Positions 41,196 to 52,330 of a DNA stretch of 64,000 nt are shown one piece after another. The first letter of the stretch is position 1, and each line of letters opens with the position of its first letter. A program made the translations under genes and the position numbers. Under the pieces are notes generated by a model. That model saw only the letters and a list, made by a program, of their open reading frames with translations. It did not search any database and was not told where the DNA came from. Source of the DNA: Streptomyces aureus (GTDB lineage: Bacteria; Actinomycetota; Actinomycetes; Streptomycetales; Streptomycetaceae). The DNA lies in contig NZ_JNZD01000005.1 of the NCBI RefSeq assembly GCF_000725495.1, positions 596,172-660,171 on the forward strand, read 5' to 3'.

Positions 41196-41762
41196 ATGAC
41201 ACCGAAGATCCTCATCGTCACCGGCGACGCGGCGGAGTCGCTCGAGGTCCTCTACCCCTACCAGCGGCTGCGCGAGGAGGGGTACGAGGTCCACATCGCG
41301 GCTCCCACCCGCAAGCAGCTGCGGTTCGTGGTCCACGACTTCGAGCCGGGCTTCGACACCTACACCGAGAAGCCGGGCTACACCTGGCCCGCTGACCTGG
41401 CCTTCTCCGAGGTCGACCCCGGGGCGTACGCGGCCCTGGTGATCCCCGGCGGGCGCGCGCCCGAGTACCTGCGCAACGACCTCGAACTCCGCAAGATCCT
41501 GAAGTCGTTCTTCGACGCGGACAAGCCGGTGGCCCAGATCTGTCACGGTCCGCTGCTGACCGCGGCGGTGGACGGCCTGAGCGGTCGCCGCGTCACGGCC
41601 TACCCGGCGCTGGAGCTCGACATGCAGGCGGCGGGCGCGACCTTCCAGGACGCGGAGGCCGTCGTCGACGGCACGCTGGTCTCCGCCCGGGCGTGGCCGG
41701 ACCATTCCGCCTGGATGCGTGAGTTCCTCAAGGTGCTGCGCTCGAAGGCCCCCGTGACCTGA
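41196..41762 (+). CDS. DJ-1/PfpI-family protein
   Basis: Class-I glutamine-amidotransferase-like protein of 188 residues. The fold markers are ILIVTGDAAE with the conserved glutamate, ALVIPGGRAPEYLR and the nucleophile elbow AQICHGP (C116, H117). PfpI/YhbO relatives have been described as proteases, deglycases or stress proteins, so the reaction is uncertain. Length is normal. The start is the ATG at 41196 with GGGAG ten bases upstream. It stands alone, convergent with the HAD gene. Confidence 0.9.
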   Translation: MTPKILIVTGDAAESLEVLYPYQRLREEGYEVHIAAPTRKQLRFVVHDFEPGFDTYTEKPGYTWPADLAFSEVDPGAYAALVIPGGRAPEYLRNDLELRKILKSFFDADKPVAQICHGPLLTAAVDGLSGRRVTAYPALELDMQAAGATFQDAEAVVDGTLVSARAWPDHSAWMREFLKVLRSKAPVT

Positions 41763-41820
41763 CGTTCCCGCCCGGTCCCGCGCGGCCACGGGCCTGGGGC
41801 GCTCAGCGGGGGCGGGCCTT

Positions 41821-41836
41821 CCGGCTCGCGAGCCGG
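41821..41836. terminator. Possible hairpin between convergent genes
   Basis: Perfect 16-bp palindrome CCGGCTCGCGAGCCGG between the stops of the PfpI-like and HAD genes. It may be the core of a terminator; there is no U tract. Confidence 0.35.
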
Positions 41837-41860
41837 CGCGAGCCCCGCGAGCCCCGGCCC

Positions 41861-42526
41861 TCAGGCGGCGATCCGGCCGGCCTCCTCGACCGCTTCCTCC
41901 AGGCTGTCGACCACGGGGACGCCGGCCGCCTCCAGGCTGGCGCGGCTGTGGGAGCCGCCGGTGTAGAGAACCGCTCCGGCGCCCACGCGCAGGGCGGCCG
42001 TCGCGTCGTCCACCGCGTCGCCGATCACCACGACGCGGGCCGGTTCGACCCCGCCGAGGGCGGCGAGGTGGCGCACCATGTACTCGGCCTTGCTGCCGCC
42101 GGAGGGCCCGGTGCGTCCGTCGACCCGCAGGAAGTGCGGCTCGATCCCGAAGCCCCGCACGAGCGGCACCAGCTCCTCGTGCACGTACATGCTGAGCAGG
42201 GACTGGCTGCGGCCCGCCGCCTCCCACCCGGCGAGCAGCGCGGGCACCCCGGCGGTGAGCCCGCACCCCGTGCGGTGCTCGGCGTAGTACCGGTGGAAGG
42301 TGTCGTCCATGACCAGCCACTCGTCCTGCGTGGGCAGCCGGCCCATCAGCCGCTCGTAGAACTTCGGCACGGGCACGCAGTACATCGCCCGGTAGCGCTC
42401 CAGGGTGATCGGCTCGAGCCCCAGCTCGGCGAACGCCGCGTTCGTCGCCCCGATGATCGCGTCGTTGTCGTGGAACAGCGTGCCGTTCCAGTCCCACACG
42501 ATGTGCGCTTCTGCTTGCTTCCCCAT
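41861..42526 (-). CDS. HAD-family hydrolase (phosphoglycolate-phosphatase-like)
   Basis: Haloacid-dehalogenase superfamily hydrolase of 221 residues. Motif I is VWDWNGTLFHD: the nucleophile D12 is present, but the usual second Asp is Asn (DxN). Motif II is LLSMYVHEEL, motif III the Lys of GSKAEYM, and motif IV VVIGDAVDDATAA. The small helical cap after motif I fits phosphoglycolate phosphatase-like enzymes, so a small phosphate ester is the likely substrate. The start is the ATG at 42526, seven bases after TACGTT on the minus strand, which implies leaderless translation; a GTG at 42550 is the alternative. Confidence 0.85.
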   Translation of the reverse strand: MGKQAEAHIVWDWNGTLFHDNDAIIGATNAAFAELGLEPITLERYRAMYCVPVPKFYERLMGRLPTQDEWLVMDDTFHRYYAEHRTGCGLTAGVPALLAGWEAAGRSQSLLSMYVHEELVPLVRGFGIEPHFLRVDGRTGPSGGSKAEYMVRHLAALGGVEPARVVVIGDAVDDATAALRVGAGAVLYTGGSHSRASLEAAGVPVVDSLEEAVEEAGRIAA

Positions 42527-42533
42527 ACGTAAG

Positions 42534-42539
42534 AACGTA
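42534..42539 (-). promoter_or_regulatory. Leaderless -10 element of the HAD gene
   Basis: TACGTT on the minus strand, then CTTACGT and the ATG at 42526, with no Shine-Dalgarno sequence. Confidence 0.5.
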
Positions 42540-42584
42540 CCCGCCGCCACGGACGGCCCGGCGGGACGGGGGGAGCACGGGTGG

Positions 42585-43100
42585 CTACTCCCCGAGTCCG
42601 ACCAGGCCGGGGACCTCCTGGGTGGCGAACCAGAGCAGTTCGTGGTCCTCGGCGCCGTCGACCACGAACTGGGCGTCGTCGTCTCCCGCGTCCGCCGCGG
42701 CGAGCGCGGCGGCGGCCGCGGTCACGTCCTTCTCGGCGTCGTCCGCGTCGACGTGCACGGCCGCGGCCTTCGCCAGGGTCACGTCCTGGGAGACCCGCAC
42801 CTCGCCGAGCGCGGCGGGGTCGAGCCCCCGGTCGGGGTCGGCGGCCGCGGCGCGGTCCGGGACGTCGACCGCGACCACGACCCGGCGCCGGGCGACCTCC
42901 GGTTCGGCCGCGAGGAGCCGGAGCGAGGCCAGCGCGGCACGGCTCAGCGCCGCGTACTCCAGCTCCTCGATGTCGTCGGAGAGATACCACTCGCGCAGGG
43001 CGGGTGTGACGGCGTACGCGGTGAACGGTCCCGTCGCCAGCTCTCCCGTCTTGTACGCCTCGGCGAGACCGGAGAGGGTCAGGGGGACGTAGACGCGCAT
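42585..43100 (-). CDS. Conserved actinobacterial protein (DUF6912-like)
   Basis: Soluble protein of 171 residues that opens MRVYVPLTLSGLAEAYKTGEL and contains AYAVTPALREWY and EELEYAALSRAALASLRLL. I recognise it as a family widely conserved in Actinobacteria at this position, but no biochemical role is known to me. No membrane span, signal or metal motif is seen. The start is the ATG at 43100; the ribosome-binding site is weak. It lies between the HAD gene and a divergent Rv3235-like gene. Confidence 0.75.
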   Translation of the reverse strand: MRVYVPLTLSGLAEAYKTGELATGPFTAYAVTPALREWYLSDDIEELEYAALSRAALASLRLLAAEPEVARRRVVVAVDVPDRAAAADPDRGLDPAALGEVRVSQDVTLAKAAAVHVDADDAEKDVTAAAAALAAADAGDDDAQFVVDGAEDHELLWFATQEVPGLVGLGE

Positions 43101-43444
43101 GGTGGCCGCTTTCGTAGTCGGGGCTCCGGGGGTCACGCGGTCCGAGCACTCCGGGGAGGGCCGTCCCGCGCCTCCGGGAGGGCCTTCAGGATACGTGCGG
43201 GCGTCCCCTTTCGAGGCTGCGGCAGCACCCTGCGTCACGTCCACCCCACGCCGGGGATTCACCCGGTACTCCCCCGCGCCACCAAGGGTTCGGCGGGGCC
43301 GGACCACCCTGATAGGTGAACTCTCCCGCCGTCGCGACGCGCGCCCGCCGTCCTTGCGCGGGCCCCTTCCCGGCTCGTACAAGATCCCCGACACGAAAGT
43401 TACCGACCGGTACCGCCGGTGCGGACGACGAGCGGGGACGACGT
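43101..43444. other. Divergent intergenic region
   Basis: A 344-bp gap between the DUF6912-like and Rv3235-like genes. It contains GTTACCGACCGGTACC (43401-43416), a loose direct repeat, but no clear promoter pair or gene. Confidence 0.35.
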
Positions 43445-44128
43445 ATGAACAAGGTGATGACCAGGACCGGGCGCCACCCGGGCGCCCGTCCGCCCGGCCG
43501 CCGCGACTCCCGCCGCCCCGGCGGAGCCCCGCCCCGGGCCCCGGGCACGGGCACCCCGGCCAGGCCCCCGGGCGGCAGCCCGCCGCGGGCCGCACACGGT
43601 TCCTCATCGCCCGCCGAGGGCACCCGCGCACCCTCCAGGCCCGCTGTCGGCGTCCCGGCACGCTCCAGGCCCGCCGCCGGCGTCACGGCGCCTTCCGGGC
43701 CCACGACCGGCGTCCAGGTGTCCCCGCGGACGCCGGCCCGCCCGGCGCCGGCCACGGCAGCCCGTGAGACGGCCCGGCGGCCCGTTCCGGGGCCCCGGCC
43801 CACCGACGTCTTCGCCGAGCGGCTGCTGGCCGTGCTGAGCGGCGCCCGCCCCGTCCACTGCATGCTGCGCCACACCGCGGGCCGGGCCTACGACGAACTG
43901 GTCCGGCTCGCCGAACGCGGCCCGCTGCGCACCCGCGGCGCCCGTCCCGTCGTCCGCGACATCGGCTACTACGTCGCCCGCCCGGACGCCCTCGAGGCGT
44001 TCGCCCGCATCGGCGCCGGCGACCAGCTCCGCGCCATGGCCTTCCGGCTGGAACAGGGATCCGACCTGCGCTGGCGCTGCACCGCGATCGAGCTCGGCGG
44101 CCCCCGAGGACCCCACGGAGCCGACTGA
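43445..44128 (+). CDS. Rv3235-family protein
   Basis: Protein of 227 residues in two parts. Residues 1-120 are a disordered Arg/Pro/Ala-rich tail with degenerate repeats of the type RPAxGVxAxS. Residues about 125-215 are the conserved Rv3235-like domain (DVFAERLLAVLSGARPVHCML, GRAYDELVRLA, EQGSDLRWRCTAIEL). Rv3235-type genes neighbour secA in many actinobacteria; the function is unknown. The start is the ATG at 43445 with GGGGA six bases upstream. The long basic tail suggests contact with nucleic acid or ribosomes, which is only inference. Confidence 0.75.
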   Translation: MNKVMTRTGRHPGARPPGRRDSRRPGGAPPRAPGTGTPARPPGGSPPRAAHGSSSPAEGTRAPSRPAVGVPARSRPAAGVTAPSGPTTGVQVSPRTPARPAPATAARETARRPVPGPRPTDVFAERLLAVLSGARPVHCMLRHTAGRAYDELVRLAERGPLRTRGARPVVRDIGYYVARPDALEAFARIGAGDQLRAMAFRLEQGSDLRWRCTAIELGGPRGPHGAD

Positions 44129-44220
44129 CCGGGGCCGGACGCTCCCCGGAGACACCCCGCCGGGCCCGCCCCGGCCCCGCTCGGACGCGCTCCGGGCGCT
44201 CCGGACGGGCGGAGGGCCGA

Positions 44221-44263
44221 ACAGGGGAAGGGCCGGACACCCGGTGTCCGGCCCTTCCCCTGT
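44221..44263. terminator. Bidirectional terminator between the Rv3235-like gene and secA
   Basis: Perfect 21-bp inverted repeat (left arm 44221-44241, starting ACAGGGGAAGGGCC) with a single central base. It lies between convergent genes. Confidence 0.85.
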
Positions 44264-44309
44264 CATCCGGTCGCCCCCGGCGGTGCTCCCCGCCGCGGGC
44301 GACCCTCAC

Positions 44310-47150
<2,841 letters not shown>

Positions 47151-47394
47151 GGGGGTTTGTCTCCTTGCCGGTCGGGCCTGGGACGGTCGGTTTCAATGGC
47201 AGATTCAAATCACAGCTTGAGCAACGGCCATCGTAAGCGAGGACCCCACCGCGCCGGGAGGTCTGCCCGTGACAGCCACTAGGACAACGGACAGGCGTCG
47301 CCGAAGGTGCCGCGTTCGCACAGCGAAAAGTAGCGAACCGATCACCCAGGGCAAAGGAATGGCGTCCTTCCGCACGCCCGAGCAGAATCGGCCG

Positions 47395-47961
47395 ATGGAC
47401 CCCGTCACGCTGACCACCGACCGCCTCGTCCTGCGCGCCGTGGGCGTCGAGGACACCGACGCCGTCTTCGAGGCCGCCCAGGATCCCGAGATCCAGCGCT
47501 GGACCACGATCCCCTCGCCCTATCTGCGCGAGCACGCGTCGGGCTTCACCGACCAGATCGTGCCCGAGGGCTGGGTCGACGGCTCGGCCTTCACGTTCGG
47601 TGTCTTCCTCCGCTCCGGGGAGCTGACGGGCATGCTCTCCATCACGATGCGCTCCCTGGGCGTCGGCGAGGTCGGCTACTGGGCGGCCAAGGAGCACCGC
47701 GGCAACGGCTACATCACCGAGGCCACCGTCGCCGCCTCCCGCTGGGCCTTCACGGACCTGTCCGTCGACCGGGTCGAATGGCGCGCCGAGGTCGGCAACG
47801 CCGGTTCCCGCGCGGTCGCCGAACGCGCCGGGTTCACCATCGAGGGGACGCTGCGCTCCGCCCTCAACAACAAGGGGATCCGCCGGGACTGCTGGGTGGG
47901 CTCGCTGCTCCCCTCGGACCTGGGTCTCCCGTCGACGGCGCCCTACCTGCCCGCCCGGTGA
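47395..47961 (+). CDS. GNAT-family N-acetyltransferase (RimJ/RimL type)
   Basis: Acetyl-CoA-dependent acetyltransferase of 188 residues. It opens LTTDRLVLRAV and has GYWAAKEHRGNGYITEA, the acetyl-CoA pyrophosphate-binding loop (R/Q-x-x-G-x-G/A form HRGNG), and ends with the AGFTIEGTLRSAL signature of RimJ/RimL-like enzymes. The acceptor (ribosomal protein, antibiotic or other amine) cannot be told. The start is the ATG at 47395; ATG 47359 is possible but less similar to the family. It is divergent from secA. Confidence 0.88.
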   Translation: MDPVTLTTDRLVLRAVGVEDTDAVFEAAQDPEIQRWTTIPSPYLREHASGFTDQIVPEGWVDGSAFTFGVFLRSGELTGMLSITMRSLGVGEVGYWAAKEHRGNGYITEATVAASRWAFTDLSVDRVEWRAEVGNAGSRAVAERAGFTIEGTLRSALNNKGIRRDCWVGSLLPSDLGLPSTAPYLPAR

Positions 47962-48071
47962 GAGCCGCGGCGGGCCCCGGTGCCGGCTTCCGAACCGGGT
48001 CCAGGATCGGGGCCGCGGCCCGGCGCCGCGGCGGACCGTCCGGGAGCCCTCCGGTTGTCAGTGGCACCGCC

Positions 48072-48077
48072 TAACGT
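48072..48077 (+). promoter_or_regulatory. Leaderless -10 element of the YcaQ/AlkX-like gene
   Basis: TAACGT is followed by six bases and then the ATG at 48084, with no Shine-Dalgarno sequence. This is the usual geometry of a leaderless actinobacterial promoter. Confidence 0.6.
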
Positions 48078-48083
48078 GTGGGC

Positions 48084-49337
48084 ATGACGAGTCTCCCGCG
48101 TCCCACCACCGAACTCTCCGCGGACGAAGCCCGCCGCATCGCCCTGCGGGCGCAGGGCTTCCTCGGCGCCCCGGACCGCCGGGCGGGCGTCCGCGGCGTC
48201 CTGCGGCACCTCGGCGCGGTCCAGCTCGACACGATCTCCGTGCTCGCCCGGTCCCACGAACTGATTCCGTACGCCCGGCTCGGCGCCGTCGGCCGCAAGA
48301 CCGTCGAACAGGCCTACTGGACGTCCGCGCCGCCGGCCGGCACCCCCGCGGCACCGCACGCCTTCGAGTACTGGTCCCACGCGGCCTGCATCCTGCCCGT
48401 GGAGGAATGGCCCCACTTCGCGTTCCGTCGCCGCGCCTACCGCTCCCGCCCGCACTGGAACCACGACCTGCCCGACGGAGCCTACGACCAGGTCGTCAAG
48501 CAGCTGCGCGCCGAAGGCCCCCTCACGGCAACGGACTTGGGCGGGGCGAAGAAGACCAGCGAGTGGTGGGACTGGTCGGGCACGAAGGTCGCCGTCGAAC
48601 GCGCGCTGATGTACGGCGAGGTGGTGTGCGTCGAGCGGCGCGGCTGGAAGCGGGTCTACGACCTCGCGGAGCGCGCCGTCCCGCAGCCGCTGCTCCATGA
48701 CGAGCTCGACGACCAGGAGTGTCTGCGCCGTCTCGTGCGCCTCGCCGGGCAGTCCCTCGGCGTCGGCACCCGCGCGGACATCGCGGACTACCACCGCGTC
48801 AGGCTGGACCAGGTCGACGCGGTGATCGCGGACTCGGGTCTGGTCCCCGTGCGGGTGGAGGGCTGGGGCAGGGCCGCGGCCGGGAAGGGCGGCTCGGGGA
48901 ACGCGGGCACCCGGCCGGCCGGTGACGCGTGGGCGGACCCGGCGGCGCTGGAGACCGTCCCGCGCGGCCGTCACCGTACGACGCTCCTGTCGCCGTTCGA
49001 CTCCCTCGTCTGGGAGCGGGCGCGCACGGAGCGGATCTTCGACTTCACGCACCGCCTGGAGGCGTACACGCCCAAACCGAAGCGGATCCACGGGTACTTC
49101 GCGATGCCGGTCCTGGCGGGCGGGCGGCTCGTCGGCCGGGTCGACCCGGCCCGGGAGGGGCGCACCCTGATCGCCCGGCAGGTCGGCATGGACGGCCCGA
49201 AGGCGGTCCCGGCGGTGGCACAGGCACTGGTCGAGGCGGCGAGCTGGGTGGACTGCACGGACGTACGCGTCGAGCGGGTGGACGCCCCGGATCTGCGCGA
49301 ACCGCTGGCCGCGGAGCTCGTCCGACTCCTGGGGTGA
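48084..49337 (+). CDS. Winged-helix DNA glycosylase of the YcaQ/AlkX (HTH_42) family
   Basis: Protein of 417 residues built from tandem winged-helix domains. The catalytic motif QxD of the AlkX/YcaQ branch is present as VQLDTISV (Q47, D49), close to the start as expected. FEYWSHAACILP, WDWSGTKVAVERALMYGEVV and LLSPFDSLVWERARTERIFDF are family signatures. YcaQ removes alkylated bases and unhooks interstrand crosslinks; the AZL-type (QxQ) branch gives self-resistance to azinomycin in Streptomyces. The QxD form argues for a general repair role. The start is the ATG at 48084. Confidence 0.9.
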   Translation: MTSLPRPTTELSADEARRIALRAQGFLGAPDRRAGVRGVLRHLGAVQLDTISVLARSHELIPYARLGAVGRKTVEQAYWTSAPPAGTPAAPHAFEYWSHAACILPVEEWPHFAFRRRAYRSRPHWNHDLPDGAYDQVVKQLRAEGPLTATDLGGAKKTSEWWDWSGTKVAVERALMYGEVVCVERRGWKRVYDLAERAVPQPLLHDELDDQECLRRLVRLAGQSLGVGTRADIADYHRVRLDQVDAVIADSGLVPVRVEGWGRAAAGKGGSGNAGTRPAGDAWADPAALETVPRGRHRTTLLSPFDSLVWERARTERIFDFTHRLEAYTPKPKRIHGYFAMPVLAGGRLVGRVDPAREGRTLIARQVGMDGPKAVPAVAQALVEAASWVDCTDVRVERVDAPDLREPLAAELVRLLG

Positions 49338-49370
49338 CGCCCGGAGCCCGACAGCCGGCGTCCCGGCCGG

Positions 49371-50117
49371 CTAGCGGATCTCGAGGATCTTCTCGCGCAT
49401 CGCGTACACCACGGCCTCCATCCGGGAGTGCAGCTGCAGCTTCTCCAGGATGTTGCGCACGTGGTTCTTCACGGTGTTCTCGGAGATGAACAGTTCCTTG
49501 GCGATGTCGCGGTTGTTCATCCCCGTGGCCACGAGCTTGAGGACTTCCAGTTCGCGGTCGGTGAGCCGGGGCGCGGGCACCAGCCGGCGCTCGTCGGTGC
49601 GCTGGATCATCGACTTGAACTCGGTGAGGAGTTTCGAGGCCATGGACGGACTGATCTGCGACTGCCCGTCGGCCACCGCGCGGATGGCCGTGGCCACCTC
49701 GTCCGTGGAGATCTCCTTGAGGAGGTAGCCGGTCGCCCCCGCCTTGATCGCGTCGTAGAGGTCGGCCTCCTCGTCGCTGATCGTCAGCATGATGATCTTC
49801 GCGCTGGGGGCCACCTCCTTGATGGAGGTGCAGGCCTCGATGCCGCCGCGCTTGGGCATCCGTACGTCCATCAGCACGATGTCGGGCAGCAGGTCGGCGG
49901 CCTTGTCGACGGCCTCCGCCCCGTCGCCCGCCTCACCGACGACCTGGATGTCCTCCTCGGCCGCGAGCACGATCTCCAGGCCGCGGCGGAAGAGGGCATG
50001 GTCGTCCACGACGAGGACCCTGATCGGTTCCCCGCGCGAGGAACCGTCGTCCGGTCCGGAGGCGACGACTCGCTCGTCGGCATCGCCGGCACGCATCGGT
50101 CCGAAGCTGTCCGCCAT
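49371..50117 (-). CDS. NarL/LuxR-family response regulator
   Basis: Two-component regulator of 248 residues. The receiver domain (about 31-150) has the acidic pocket VVDDH, the phospho-acceptor D84 in VLMDVRMP, and the conserved Lys in LLKEIS. The C-terminal LuxR-type HTH (about 182-232) has LTDRELEVLKLVATGMNNRDIA and TVKNHVRNILEKL. The first 30 residues are a variable acidic lead. The start is the ATG at 50117 with GGGGGAGGA upstream. No sensor kinase gene adjoins it. The gene ends 33 bp from the convergent YcaQ/AlkX-like gene. Confidence 0.93.
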   Translation of the reverse strand: MADSFGPMRAGDADERVVASGPDDGSSRGEPIRVLVVDDHALFRRGLEIVLAAEEDIQVVGEAGDGAEAVDKAADLLPDIVLMDVRMPKRGGIEACTSIKEVAPSAKIIMLTISDEEADLYDAIKAGATGYLLKEISTDEVATAIRAVADGQSQISPSMASKLLTEFKSMIQRTDERRLVPAPRLTDRELEVLKLVATGMNNRDIAKELFISENTVKNHVRNILEKLQLHSRMEAVVYAMREKILEIR

Positions 50118-50259
50118 CGTTCCTCCCCCTGAAGGCCGTGGCCTGTGTTTCCGCGGTATCGCCAACCCAAGGCAACGACCCACCGGTTGGGCCGGTGCGG
50201 CCATGATTCCATGTCCGGACGGCGGCGGGGTGACGGAGCGGGACGCGAAGGGGTCGCAC

Positions 50260-50302
50260 ACCGGTGCCCCTGGGGGCGCATTCGCGCTCCAGGGGCACCG
50301 GT
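50260..50302 (-). terminator. hpf terminator
   Basis: Stem ACCGGTGCCCCTGG / CCAGGGGCACCGGT (14 bp, extended inward by GCGC pairing), 25 bases after the hpf stop on the minus strand. Confidence 0.75.
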
Positions 50303-50326
50303 TCATCCGTCACCGGGGGCGGTCGG

Positions 50327-51019
50327 TCAGCCGCCGAGCGCGCCGCCCGGCGCGTCCGCTCCGCCCTGGGTGACCATCGGGTCCGTGCTCAGGTGGATGA
50401 CTCCGTAGTCGTACGCATGGCGCCGGTAGACGACGCTGGGTTCCTTCGACTCGGAGTCGACGAAGAGGTAGAAGTCATGCCCGACGAGCTCCATTTCGTA
50501 GAGCGCCTGGTCGAGCGTCATCGGTTCGGCCACATGGGTCTTCTCGCGGACCACACAGGGGCCTTCGCCCATGATCTCGAGAGAGCCGATCTTCTTGGTC
50601 GGCACGGCGTCCGGCTCCTCGTCGCGGACGACGTCACCACTGCCGTTGAGGGTCGCGGCACCCGGGACGACGTCGGCCACCTCGGCCGCCGAGAGCCTGC
50701 CGTTGCCACGGCGGGTGTAGCGCTTGTCGTGCTGCTTGCGCAGCCGGGCCTCGAGCTTGTCCGCGGCCAGGTCGAGTGCTGCATACGCGTCGCTTGCCGC
50801 TGCCTCCGCCCGGATCACCGGTCCGCGGGAGTGGAGCGTGATCTCCACCCGGTCACTGCGGTCGGCCTGTCGGGGGTTGGGCTCCTTGGACACCTCGACG
50901 TCGAGGCTGATCACCTTGCCATCGAGCTTCTGGATCTTCTCCAGCTTCAGCTTCTCGGCCACGTGCTTGCGGAACCGCTCGGGCACCTCGGTCTTGCGGC
51001 CCTTGACGACGATGTCCAC
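50327..51019 (-). CDS. hpf: Long-form ribosome hibernation promoting factor
   Basis: Protein of 230 residues with the HPF/YfiA domain at the N-terminus (DIVVKGRKTEVPERFRKHVAEKL; about 1-105) and the C-terminal dimerisation domain (about 165-225: KTHVAEPMTLDQALYEMELVGHDFYLF). This long form joins two 70S ribosomes into inactive 100S dimers in resting cells. The start is the GTG at 51019 with GGAG six bases upstream, giving the family N-terminus; an upstream GTG at 51076 would add unrelated residues. In many actinobacteria this gene also sits between comF and a NarL-type regulator. Confidence 0.95.
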   Translation of the reverse strand: MDIVVKGRKTEVPERFRKHVAEKLKLEKIQKLDGKVISLDVEVSKEPNPRQADRSDRVEITLHSRGPVIRAEAAASDAYAALDLAADKLEARLRKQHDKRYTRRGNGRLSAAEVADVVPGAATLNGSGDVVRDEEPDAVPTKKIGSLEIMGEGPCVVREKTHVAEPMTLDQALYEMELVGHDFYLFVDSESKEPSVVYRRHAYDYGVIHLSTDPMVTQGGADAPGGALGG

Positions 51020-51334
51020 GCAGAACTCCGTTCCCGGATAGCCCCGCTCCACTGGCGGAGCATCTCCCTTTTGCACCAGGCTCCGGTGAGCCCCGGAACC
51101 TCGGACTCGGTGACTTTCACCTCCTCCTCCCCCAAGGACAAGATCTCCACCCCACCGATACGGGTGATTGCCGGAAAGTCACGCTTCGGCACTCGGATGC
51201 GTGAGGTTCGGCCTGCGCCATTGCCTCACAACCGAACATATCTCGCCCGGACGGATGTCGTCACCCTCTACTGATACGTACCTCCGTTCAGGTGAATTGA
51301 CCCTCTCATTACCTGCAACGATGCAAGTTCTCGG
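51020..51334. other. Intergenic region upstream of hpf
   Basis: A 315-bp gap between the ComF-like stop and hpf, with lower GC than the genes around it. On the minus strand GTGACG and TATGTT (51240-51235) with an 18-bp spacer form a weak promoter candidate, which would give an untranslated leader of about 210 bases. No other gene is visible. Confidence 0.4.
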
Positions 51335-52177
51335 TCAGTTCCGGTTTATTTCGAAGGCGCCCGGCGGTGCGGCGATCACGGCCGAGCAGACCGTCCCACC
51401 GCTCGTTCCTCCGGCCTGCTCCCTACCCGCGTTTCGGCCGTACACCTCCCCCGATCCACTCCTCTCACCCGTCCATCCCAGCGCTCCGGCACCCGGCCGC
51501 ACGGTCCGCACCGCCCGGACCGCCCGCACCGCCTCCGCCAGCGACGCCCCCGTCGTCATCAGGTCGTCCACCACCACGACCCGTCCTCCCCGGGCCAGCA
51601 GCCGCTCGCCCCCGGCGGCGACCTCCAGCGCGCCCGCCAGATTCGCCGCCCGCTGCCGGGAGTTCAGCCCCGACTGGTCGGCCACGGCACGCCGCTGGCG
51701 CAGCACGCCGAGCACCCGGGCCGGTGTACCCGTGCGCCGCAGCTCGCCCGCCGCCGCGAGCGCGATCCGCCGCACCGGATCGTGGCCCCGCGCCCGGACC
51801 GCCCACCGGGCCGAAGGCACCGGCACGAGCAGCACCGCCGCCGCGCCCCGCCCTCCCGAACCGAGGGGCCCGGGACGCCCCGCCGGCCCCAGACCCGCCC
51901 GTACGGCCCCTGCCAGGGCCTCGCCCAGCGGTCCCGCCAGGGCCAGCGCGCCCCGCTCCTTGTGGGCGAGGAGCATGGCGCGCACCTCGTCCCCGTACGG
52001 AGCCGCCGCGTGCACCACGGACAGCCCCTCCGGCTCGGGCAGGGGCCGCACCCGGCACGGAGCGGCCCCCGTCAGGGCGGCGCGGCACTCGGGACAGAGC
52101 ACCGCGCGAGGCAGCCCGCAGCCGCCGCACTCGGCCGGCAGCACCAGATCCGTGAGGTCACGCCACCACCCCCGCAT
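51335..52177 (-). CDS. ComF-family phosphoribosyltransferase-like protein
   Basis: Protein of 280 residues. An N-terminal zinc ribbon (C17, C20, C28, C31: CGGC...LCPEC) is followed by a type I phosphoribosyltransferase domain with the PRPP loop VVVVDDLMTTGAS near residue 205 and LNSRQRAANL. ComF proteins take part in DNA uptake in competent bacteria; in Streptomyces the role is unproven. The start is the ATG at 52177, where the family begins; the upstream open frame is arginine-rich and non-homologous. It follows lpqB after 153 bp. Confidence 0.88.
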   Translation of the reverse strand: MRGWWRDLTDLVLPAECGGCGLPRAVLCPECRAALTGAAPCRVRPLPEPEGLSVVHAAAPYGDEVRAMLLAHKERGALALAGPLGEALAGAVRAGLGPAGRPGPLGSGGRGAAAVLLVPVPSARWAVRARGHDPVRRIALAAAGELRRTGTPARVLGVLRQRRAVADQSGLNSRQRAANLAGALEVAAGGERLLARGGRVVVVDDLMTTGASLAEAVRAVRAVRTVRPGAGALGWTGERSGSGEVYGRNAGREQAGGTSGGTVCSAVIAAPPGAFEINRN

Positions 52178-52330
52178 GACCACCACTGTGCCAACGGCGG
52201 GACCGTCCGACCACCCCTGTGGAAAACCCGGACGGACGGCGCCTGAACGGCTCCCGAAACGGCGGCGGGCCCGCCCGGAAGAACCGGACGGGCCCACGGG
52301 CCGAACACAGGGCACTAGGGCGGACACGCA

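Noticed and set aside
49350..49373. Hairpin AGCCGG-N8-CCGGCT between the YcaQ/AlkX-like and response regulator genes
   Set aside because: The stem is only six pairs and overlaps the regulator stop codon; too weak to call a terminator.
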